A DNA stretch of 16,601 nt from Nitrospirales bacterium (GTDB lineage: Bacteria; Nitrospirota; Nitrospiria; Nitrospirales; UBA2166). The stretch is from contig JAJDBL010000275.1 in assembly GCA_029261375.1 (NCBI GenBank), positions 1-16,601 of the forward strand. The letters run 5' to 3'. Positions 1 through 5,830 of the stretch are shown here, in pieces. Under the pieces are notes generated by a model. It was not told the DNA's origin and did no database searches. It worked only from the letters and a program-made list of their open reading frames with translations. Every line of letters begins with the position of its first letter. The stretch's first letter is position 1. Both the position numbers and the translations under genes were made by a program.

Positions 1-202
1 TTGTCGGAAGGTCTGCCTGTCGTACGGCAAACCCATCCATGGCCGAGTTATTCCATGGAGGGTTGGATCGGGTAGCAATGATGTCTTCGGCCAGTGCGCG
101 GCCGAGAGATTCCAGAATTCCTGTTTTCTCTGTGCCGAGAAGGGGAGTGGTGTCGAGGACGGTTTTCTGCGCTTCTGTTAGCAGGGTCAGGTTGGATTTC
201 AT
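1..202 (-). CDS. moeA: Molybdopterin molybdenumtransferase MoeA, N-terminal fragment
   Basis: The gene starts at ATG 202 on the minus strand and leaves the window at position 1, so only the first 67 residues are visible. These contain the MoeA N-terminal signature: a helix ending in GRALAEDIIATR (about residues 35-46), followed by PPWNNSAMDGFAVR (about 49-62). In the family this precedes the catalytic domains. MoeA inserts molybdate into adenylylated molybdopterin in the cytoplasm, the last step of molybdenum cofactor synthesis. A short AGGT stretch lies just before the start. The start is 21 bp downstream of the tatC stop, so the gene is probably the next cistron of the tat operon. That fits biologically, because many Mo-enzymes are folded with cofactor and then exported by Tat. 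The identification is firm; the C-terminal part is not visible. Confidence 0.9.
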   Translation of the reverse strand, partial: MKSNLTLLTEAQKTVLDTTPLLGTEKTGILESLGRALAEDIIATRSNPPWNNSAMDGFAVRQADLPT

Positions 203-223
203 TTTTTACCTATTGTTGGGCGT

Positions 224-1090
224 TTAGTGACTTGCGCTCTGGACCGCATGCGCTGTATCAACGTCTTCCGTCTTGCCAAAGAACTTGGCACCAATGATCC
301 CTACCTCATAGAAGACGACCAGGGGTACGGCCATCAATGTCTGGTTAAAAGGATCTGGCGTCGGAGTGAGTATGGCCCCCATCACGAAGAAACAGAGGTA
401 GGCCCACTTGCGATATTTTCTGAGCCAGGGCGCATCGACAAATCCCATCTTTGCGAGCAGCGTCATCAGCATGGGAAGTTCAAAAATAATGCCGAACACG
501 AGCAATAGCCACAAATTGAAACCGACGAAAATACCAATTGATAGCTGAGGGGTAAATCCAGCATCAATGCCGTACCCTACGAGAAAATTAAGCGCAAACG
601 GTAGAACCACCAGATAGCAGAATGAGATGCCAAGATAAAACATCATGCTGCACAGGGTGATGAATGGCAGTGCAAAGCGACGCTCGTGGACACGAAGCCC
701 AGGCTCAGCAAATTTCCATATCTCATAGAGCGCATAGGGCATGGCAATGAAGATCGCGACGACCGCTGAGACTTTAATACTGTTCCAGAATGCTTCAGCT
801 GGCGCGAGGAATATGAACGTGATGTCAGACAAGCCTGAAGGCACCCATGCCATTTTTGATGGCGAGAAGTAGGAATATAAGGGAGCCTGGATCCATATCA
901 TGAGAGTGGGCGCGAAATAGAAGGCGCCGAAAAAGATGATGCTCATGATCACAGCAGCACGGATGAGGCGAGTTCGAAGTTCCGTCAAATGGAGCAGGAG
1001 GGGCATCCTCTTGTCATCAATGGACGGAAAGACTTTCCCCTGAACTCGCTTGAAGAGTGTGCTGAATGTCAGTTTTTCTTCGGGTGCCAT
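224..1090 (-). CDS. tatC: Sec-independent protein translocase TatC
   Basis: This is the core receptor subunit of the twin-arginine translocase in the inner membrane; it binds the RR signal peptide of folded cargo. The 288-residue protein carries the N-terminal family motif MPLLLHLTELRTR (29-41), then a string of hydrophobic segments consistent with six membrane helices. The loop EIWKFAEPGLRVHERR lies at about 123-138, the conserved IFELP with its key acidic residue E204 at 202-206, and LTPTPDPFNQ at 241-250 before the last helix. It is somewhat longer than the usual roughly 250 residues, with about 28 extra N-terminal residues and a polar C-tail. I kept ATG 1090 because no later start leaves a normal N-terminus, although no strong Shine-Dalgarno is visible. 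It lies 66 bp after the serine protease stop and 21 bp before moeA. Confidence 0.97.
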   Translation of the reverse strand: MAPEEKLTFSTLFKRVQGKVFPSIDDKRMPLLLHLTELRTRLIRAAVIMSIIFFGAFYFAPTLMIWIQAPLYSYFSPSKMAWVPSGLSDITFIFLAPAEAFWNSIKVSAVVAIFIAMPYALYEIWKFAEPGLRVHERRFALPFITLCSMMFYLGISFCYLVVLPFALNFLVGYGIDAGFTPQLSIGIFVGFNLWLLLVFGIIFELPMLMTLLAKMGFVDAPWLRKYRKWAYLCFFVMGAILTPTPDPFNQTLMAVPLVVFYEVGIIGAKFFGKTEDVDTAHAVQSASH

Positions 1091-1156
1091 GGTGAGCGTC
1101 GTCAGGATATTGAAAACAGATACCAGCGGTTTCTCAAAGCTGCTGCCTGTCTTATT

Positions 1157-2674
1157 CTACGGTTTGGGTTTGATGGGAATAAAGAGACTGCCGCCGCGAC
1201 GCTGGATGAGCAAGATAACCATTTCATCTTTGTCGATCGTACGCGCGACGTGTTCAAAATCCTCCGCGTTGGAAATGGCGTGTTGTGTCCCTCCAGCACG
1301 AATCTGCTGAATAATATCGCCTCGGCGGAGTCCTTCACGGTCCGCCGGCGATTCGGGGCGTACGGCCTCGACGAACGCTCCTTTTACGTCAGTACCAAGT
1401 TCCAGGCGTTGTAAAGTTTCTGGGTTGAGATCGCGGACACGGAAATCTGCGAGGACGTTGTCTAGTTCTTCGTCACTGTCGGAAAACACGCCGCCTGTTG
1501 CGGCAAGATCCGTGGGGCGTTCCGCAACCATGACGGGGATTGTGTGTATCTGTCCATCACGTATGACGTCCACCTCGACCTTGGCGCCAACTTGTGTTTG
1601 TGCCGCAGCGTTACGAACTTGGCTCACGTTGTCGATCGTCTTTCCAGCGTATTTGACGATGATGTCCCCTTGCTGCAATCCAGCTTCCTCGGCCGGGCTG
1701 CCATCCAGCACTTGCGCCACGAGAGCCCCTTGTGTGCCTTGGAGGCCGAATGCCTCTGCCAGTGCGGGGGTGACATCTTGGATCGAAACTCCCAGCCACC
1801 CTCGAACCACCGTCCCAGTGTTCAATAGGCTCGTGACGATGTGTTGTGCGATATTGCTCGCAATGGCAAAGCCAATTCCCTCTGACCCGCCAGTTCTAGA
1901 GAAAATTGCGGTATTAATCCCGACAAGCGCCCCTTCCATATTGACGAGTGCACCGCCGGAATTTCCTGGGTTAATGGCCGCGTCTGTTTGGATAAAGTCT
2001 TCGTATTCTGCAATGCCAACATCTCCGCGCCCGAGTGCGCTGACAATGCCCATGGTGACTGTTTGAGTGAGCCCGAACGGACTTCCAATCGCGAGGACGA
2101 GATCTCCAACTTCAAGCCGATCCGAATCGCTCCATTTCATTGAAGGTAGATTCTCGCCTTTAATCGCGATCACAGCGAGGTCCGTTTGCGGGTCCGTTCC
2201 GACAATGGTGCCGGTGAACTCGCGTCGATCAGACAACCTCACCGTTACTTCCTTTGCGCCTTCAACAACGTGGTTGTTGGTGACGATATATCCAGCGGGG
2301 TCAATAAGAATTCCTGAGCCTGATCGTTCTTGCGGAAAGGGTTCTGGTGGCTGAAACGGGAACGGGTATTGCTGGTCAGGGTGAAAGGGGAATGGCGGTG
2401 GCTGGGAAATATCTCCCGGGCCTCGATCTGTCTCATTCTGCGGCTGTTCTGTTCCTTGCGAGGTGATAAACACGACCGCAGGACTGACCGCTTTGACAAT
2501 ATCTGAAAACCCCCTCATCGGGAGAGGCTGGGGGGAGGAGTGACTGAGTGAGATACACAACGGGGTGATGATTAGAGCAAGGTTGATCACAAAGGGAAGC
2601 AGGATATGGCTGCTTGCCCGGTGTGTTGTTCGCGTGTCTTTGGTGATACGTGGCAGTTCTGGCCAAAGATTCAT
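1157..2674 (-). CDS. DegP/HtrA-type periplasmic serine endoprotease with two PDZ domains
   Basis: This 505-residue protein has a basic N-region and a hydrophobic stretch (about 24-43) that looks like a Sec signal peptide or membrane anchor. A Pro/Phe-rich linker follows (about 80-115). The trypsin-like domain shows the complete triad: H135 in VTNNHVVEG, D165 in DPQTDLAVI and S239 in NPGNSGGALV. PDZ1 spans about 295-385 (GWLGVSIQDV, then SPAEEAGLQQGDII). PDZ2 is more diverged, about 405-500 (SPADREGLRRGDII). The layout is that of DegP/DegQ/MucD (Do family), which degrade or chaperone misfolded envelope proteins, including outer-membrane proteins. It lies between tatA and tatC, with tatA ending 47 bp upstream. 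The exact subfamily cannot be decided from the sequence, so no symbol is given. The stretch SSPQPLPMRG just after the hydrophobic segment seems to be encoded by a repeat-like sequence (see repeat at 2511-2542). Confidence 0.95.
   Translation of the reverse strand: MNLWPELPRITKDTRTTHRASSHILLPFVINLALIITPLCISLSHSSPQPLPMRGFSDIVKAVSPAVVFITSQGTEQPQNETDRGPGDISQPPPFPFHPDQQYPFPFQPPEPFPQERSGSGILIDPAGYIVTNNHVVEGAKEVTVRLSDRREFTGTIVGTDPQTDLAVIAIKGENLPSMKWSDSDRLEVGDLVLAIGSPFGLTQTVTMGIVSALGRGDVGIAEYEDFIQTDAAINPGNSGGALVNMEGALVGINTAIFSRTGGSEGIGFAIASNIAQHIVTSLLNTGTVVRGWLGVSIQDVTPALAEAFGLQGTQGALVAQVLDGSPAEEAGLQQGDIIVKYAGKTIDNVSQVRNAAAQTQVGAKVEVDVIRDGQIHTIPVMVAERPTDLAATGGVFSDSDEELDNVLADFRVRDLNPETLQRLELGTDVKGAFVEAVRPESPADREGLRRGDIIQQIRAGGTQHAISNAEDFEHVARTIDKDEMVILLIQRRGGSLFIPIKPKP
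2511..2542. repeat. REP-like CCTCTCCC/GGGAGAGG element fragment inside the protease gene
   Basis: The plus strand reads CCCCTCATCGGGAGAGGCTG and continues with GGGGGAGGAG. It resembles the widespread intergenic repeats of the type CCCTCACCCnnnCCCTCTCCC and their complement. Here it falls within the reading frame just after the signal-peptide-like segment of the protease and encodes SSPQPLPMRG. This is recognition by eye; no other copy lies in the window. Confidence 0.35.
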
Positions 2675-2702
2675 GTAAGATCTCGTTGGTGTGTGAGCTG
2701 AG

Positions 2703-2725
2703 CTAGGAGCCGTTTGGACTCCTAG
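2703..2725 (-). repeat. Hairpin overlapping the tatA stop codon
   Basis: CTAGGAG (2703-2709) and CTCCTAG (2719-2725) form a perfect 7-bp inverted repeat. On the minus-strand transcript the stem extends to 9 bp with one G-U pair and a 5-nt loop. The tatA TAG stop (2724-2722) lies in the first arm. No U-run follows, so it is not a canonical intrinsic terminator. It could be an intercistronic hairpin that stabilises or partly terminates the tatA message before the protease gene. Confidence 0.55.
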
Positions 2726-3069
2726 TCGTCCGAGAACGATTTGGAGCGAGCTCGAGTCGATGTCGTATCTGAATCTAGGTCAGCATCTAGATCTGAATTG
2801 ATATCCGAAGAAGGCTCGGTTGGGTTAAACGAGAGGCTGTTCTCGGCTTCGCTGACGGAAGAAGCTAGGTTTTCTTGCAGTGCGCTGAATTCGTGCCGAA
2901 CTGCATTCACGTCTGGTTCGACAGATTGTCTGACGTCATCCGTCACATTGCGAAAGCCTTTGACCGCTTTGCCAATCGATCGGCCAAGTTCTGGCAACTT
3001 TTGTGGGCCAAAGAGCAAAAATGCCACCAGCAACACAATGACCAGCTCTGGCATACCAATTCCGAACAT
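2722..3069 (-). CDS. tatA: Sec-independent protein translocase TatA/TatB family
   Basis: TatA-type proteins form the pore or membrane-thinning assembly of the twin-arginine translocase. The 115-residue protein starts MFGIGMPELVIV, has a single short membrane helix (about 7-20), the FGPQKLPELGRSIGKAV hinge and amphipathic helix (about 20-36), and then a polar tail. The tail is acidic and Asp/Ser-rich (about 88-105, with DINSDLDADLDSD). A strong AAGGAG lies 4 nt before ATG 3069. In bacteria with a single TatA-like protein it serves both the TatA and TatB roles. The length and the Glu at residue 8 also allow TatB, so the A/B assignment is less sure than the family. It is followed by the protease and tatC on the same strand. 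Confidence 0.93.
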   Translation of the reverse strand: MFGIGMPELVIVLLVAFLLFGPQKLPELGRSIGKAVKGFRNVTDDVRQSVEPDVNAVRHEFSALQENLASSVSEAENSLSFNPTEPSSDINSDLDADLDSDTTSTRARSKSFSDD

Positions 3070-3107
3070 GAAACTCCTTAGAAATTAGGGTTTTGAGGAG
3101 GCTCGAA

Positions 3108-3129
3108 GTCTACCAAACTTCCGGTAGAC
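3108..3129. repeat. Inverted repeat between the HD-domain gene and tatA
   Basis: GTCTACC (3108-3114) and GGTAGAC (3123-3129) are perfect 7-bp arms around an 8-nt spacer, in the 79-bp gap upstream of tatA. No T-run follows on the minus strand. It might be an operator or a leader hairpin. On the minus strand a weak promoter-like pair, TTGCAC and TAGACT with a 17-nt spacer, overlaps the repeat. Function unknown. Confidence 0.4.
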
Positions 3130-3148
3130 GTGCAATGAATTGGCAGGC

Positions 3149-4567
3149 TTAGGCTCGAGCTAATACCGCGTCAGCAGCGCGTGACAGCTCAGTATTGGCC
3201 TGATGATCTGTGGCGAAAATTCTCAGTTGGGCGATATGTGGAGGAATAAGTTCAAAGCTGTCTCTGAGCGCTTCTTTTGAGACGGTTCTGGTTGAAGGGT
3301 CATAGACGTAGATCTGGAAGTTCCCCATGTTTAGAGGGTTGACTGGGCGCCCGTCTTTATTCGCGAGATCGACCCTGAACTCCACCTGTTTGAGCGTGTC
3401 CGGCAGAGCGCTTCTGACTTGTCTCTCGAAATTCTCGCTATCAAACGAGTGAAGGCTCCACGGAGAGTTATCTGTGGGAAGGTTGGCCTCATACGCCGTT
3501 TTCCATTTTGTTCTTCGGTAGAGTACCTGCTTCCAGTCATTCCCGAGTTGTCGAGTGAACGGATTCGTGGATTGGGGCCACTGTCGGACTGTTTCAAGGA
3601 GTGACGCGTCGGTCAGAAAGAGGTATTTCTCAAGGTGCTCGAGCGGGTTGTGAGGGAACACGATCTGCATCGTGTCCGTAAATATGTCACGGAGATGAAT
3701 ATCGATGGCCCGCGTTGTGCGGTGGTAGTACACATTCGAGTAGAGATACAAGCGAGCGTTTAAAAACATTTGAAGTGCTGGAATTCCCGCTTTATGAATG
3801 GTCAATCCCTGGGGCGTGATGAAGCTGTAATAAAGAATGCGGCTGAGGTCGACTGGTCCAATCGCGACCCCGCACATGTACGCATCCCGAAGGACATAAT
3901 CGAGGTTATCGGCCGTATAGATACCTCCAAGGATGGGCTGAAGGATGCTGAGCCATTTCGGATGATGATCGCTCGCCTTATGCGGATCTTTGAGAATGAG
4001 AAAGGCCACATGGGCTGGGTCAATGGTTTCCCCAGGTGAGAATTCGCCATGTGGGCTTCGTGATATCGCTGCAATGAGATGTCCTAGCTGATCCGTGATG
4101 ATTGTTTGGCCAATTTGCTCATGAGTGATGTGAAACGGAGCAAGAATATTTTGGTCGAAGAAATGGCAAAACGGACCGTGTCCGACGTCATGGAGCAAGG
4201 CGGCGATGCGTAGCAGTTCTTCGATGTAATAGGCGGACGGGAGATCAGGAATTGTTTGTTTGAGTGATGGATAGAGGTGACGGGCAAAGCGACCCGCGAC
4301 ATGCATGGCACCAATCGAATGCTGAAACCGGCTGTGTTCGGCAGCGGGATAGACCCAACGTGTGCTTTGGAGCTGGTAGATGGAACGGAGTCGTTGAACC
4401 CACATCGAATCGATCAGATCTTTCTCTGTCGTTTCCTCCTGTCGTGATGCCGTGGCTACGGTTAGCGAAATATACTGATGGATAGGATCTGCAAGGAGTG
4501 CAAGGCCATCGTACCCGGTCGGCGTGTCGTACTGGTTTGACGTTGATTCTGGGATTGAAGGTGTCAT
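3149..4567 (-). CDS. HD-domain phosphohydrolase (SAMHD1/dGTPase-like family)
   Basis: The 472-residue protein carries the metal-binding HD signature in the arrangement seen in dNTP triphosphohydrolases of the SAMHD1/YwfO type. H83 lies in RFQHSIGAMHVA, H126-D127 in LLHDVGHGPFCH, and D220 in TADNLDYVLRDAYMCG. In known members these residues hold the divalent metal that attacks a dNTP or another phosphoester; the substrate here cannot be read from sequence. The N-terminal part has DPIHQYISL (27-35), typical of this family just before the HD core. The C-terminal third is family-typical but unassigned. Start ATG 4567 has AAGGA 6 nt upstream. It lies 25 bp after thiL and 79 bp before tatA, so it is probably co-transcribed with thiL. 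A role in nucleotide pool control is an inference only. Confidence 0.85.
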   Translation of the reverse strand: MTPSIPESTSNQYDTPTGYDGLALLADPIHQYISLTVATASRQEETTEKDLIDSMWVQRLRSIYQLQSTRWVYPAAEHSRFQHSIGAMHVAGRFARHLYPSLKQTIPDLPSAYYIEELLRIAALLHDVGHGPFCHFFDQNILAPFHITHEQIGQTIITDQLGHLIAAISRSPHGEFSPGETIDPAHVAFLILKDPHKASDHHPKWLSILQPILGGIYTADNLDYVLRDAYMCGVAIGPVDLSRILYYSFITPQGLTIHKAGIPALQMFLNARLYLYSNVYYHRTTRAIDIHLRDIFTDTMQIVFPHNPLEHLEKYLFLTDASLLETVRQWPQSTNPFTRQLGNDWKQVLYRRTKWKTAYEANLPTDNSPWSLHSFDSENFERQVRSALPDTLKQVEFRVDLANKDGRPVNPLNMGNFQIYVYDPSTRTVSKEALRDSFELIPPHIAQLRIFATDHQANTELSRAADAVLARA

Positions 4568-4592
4568 AATTGATCCTTCACAGAGATGACTG

Positions 4593-5651
4593 TCAACGTG
4601 GGCGTCGTGTTGTGGCCGTAGGCTGTGACCGCGTCAATCGCCTGAAGTGTTGATAGCTCGCAATTGGCATCGGGCCTACTATTCCTGTTGAATGAACGAT
4701 CTGGAGGCCATGCCGTTTTGGTGTAATTGTTCCAATGTGAGTGGCGTTGACGAGGCCACGATTTGTCCATCGCCGGATACGCAGAAGGTGTTCCGGTTTG
4801 ACCGTAAAGAGCAATTCGTAGTCTTCTCCTCCATGGAGGGCAAAGTCATGTGCCGCACGACGTGTGTGGGTGGAAAACACCTTGAGTTCGTTTGAGAGGG
4901 GAAGGTGAGGGATATGAATGTGGGCACCAACCCCACTCGCGTCACACACGTGTCTCAAGTCTCCACTCAACCCATCTGATAGGTCGATCATGGCCGTTGC
5001 CAGTCGGTATCTCGCGAGTCGTTGGCCTTCCAAAATGCGTGCGGTTGGCCGTAGGTGTCTTTGGGTGAGCCATGTTTTACATGAGCGCGGGATCTCTTTG
5101 CTGATTTTTCGCTGGAGAATATCCAACCCTGCCCGTGAATCCCCAAGGGTTCCGGTGACAAAGACTTCATCCCCAATGCCCGCCCCAGCCCGGCGAATGA
5201 TGCCTCCGGGTTTTGCTTCACCCATCAATGTAATTGAGAGAAAGAGTTTCTGAGGAGAGGCTGCGGTGTCGCCGCCAATAAGGTCTATACCGTGCTGCTT
5301 GGCCGGGAGCATGATCCCTTTGAAAAGCTCTTCAACATCTTCTACGGTCGTCGATCGGGGAATCGCGATTGAGGTCAGGACTTGTTTTGGCACTCCCCCC
5401 ATCGCGGCGATATCGCTTAAGTTTCTGACCATCGCTTTGTAGCCAATGTCGTGGAGGCTCGAATAGCGCCGATCAAAGTGAATCCCTTCCACCATGAGAT
5501 CTGTGGTGGTCAAGAGGGCGTGGTCTGGTCGTGGGAGTATGACGGCGGCATCGTCACCGATCCCCAGCACGTTTTTCTTGCGTATGGTTCCGAAGCGTTC
5601 AGCGAGACGCTGGATAAGTGCGAACTCTTCGAGGGGAGTGCTGGGAGGCAT
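4593..5651 (-). CDS. thiL: Thiamine-monophosphate kinase ThiL
   Basis: ThiL phosphorylates thiamine monophosphate with ATP to give thiamine diphosphate, the active coenzyme, in the cytoplasm. It belongs to the PurM/AIR-synthase-like fold family. Numbered from ATG 5651 (352 residues), it shows LGIGDDAAV (29-37), TTTDLMVEGIHF (48-59), NLSDIAAMGG (77-86), LIGGDTAAS (124-132), DLSDGLSGDL (223-232) and GGEDYELLF (274-282). These are the expected Mg/ATP and substrate motifs. The family normally begins a few residues before EFALI, which supports ATG 5651. The frame stays open up to a TTG at 5801, with another ATG at 5762, but those add about 37 to 50 unmatched residues. No Shine-Dalgarno is seen before 5651; a good promoter sits right in front of it. 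It lies 179 bp after lon and 25 bp before the HD gene. Confidence 0.93.
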   Translation of the reverse strand: MPPSTPLEEFALIQRLAERFGTIRKKNVLGIGDDAAVILPRPDHALLTTTDLMVEGIHFDRRYSSLHDIGYKAMVRNLSDIAAMGGVPKQVLTSIAIPRSTTVEDVEELFKGIMLPAKQHGIDLIGGDTAASPQKLFLSITLMGEAKPGGIIRRAGAGIGDEVFVTGTLGDSRAGLDILQRKISKEIPRSCKTWLTQRHLRPTARILEGQRLARYRLATAMIDLSDGLSGDLRHVCDASGVGAHIHIPHLPLSNELKVFSTHTRRAAHDFALHGGEDYELLFTVKPEHLLRIRRWTNRGLVNATHIGTITPKRHGLQIVHSTGIVGPMPIASYQHFRRLTRSQPTATTRRPR

Positions 5652-5661
5652 CGAACGGGGG

Positions 5662-5691
5662 ATTAAAACACTACGTGTTAGCCGTTGTAAA
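5662..5691 (-). promoter_or_regulatory. Candidate promoter directly before thiL
   Basis: On the minus strand TTTACA (5691-5686) and TTTAAT (5667-5662) match the -35 and -10 consensus at 5 of 6 positions each, with an 18-nt spacer. A small palindrome, AACAC-TAC-GTGTT (5667-5679), lies in the spacer. Only 10 nt separate the -10 box from the thiL ATG at 5651, so the message would be leaderless or nearly so. This agrees with the missing Shine-Dalgarno. Confidence 0.4.
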
Positions 5692-5830
5692 TTCAGTCGC
5701 GCACCAATTCGTGGCGTATTGAGAGTCGTATGCAGAGTCTGTAGGACATTCAAGCCGGTCATCCAGCGAGGCCGTAGCCAAGAGATACGGCAAGGTGACA
5801 ACGATGCTGGCGGGTTGTTTGAACATGTGA

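Noticed and set aside
1425..2066. Long open frame (213 codons) on the plus strand opposite the serine protease gene
   Set aside because: It is antisense to a clear protease with intact catalytic triad; its Ser/Thr/Pro-rich composition is typical of a mirror frame, and no family is recognisable.
2703..2725. Intrinsic terminator after tatA
   Set aside because: The stem is good but no U-run follows, and same-strand genes continue 47 bp later, so I list it only as a hairpin.
5652..5801. Longer thiL with a TTG start at 5801
   Set aside because: It adds 50 residues with no match to the ThiL family N-terminus; ATG 5651 gives normal length.
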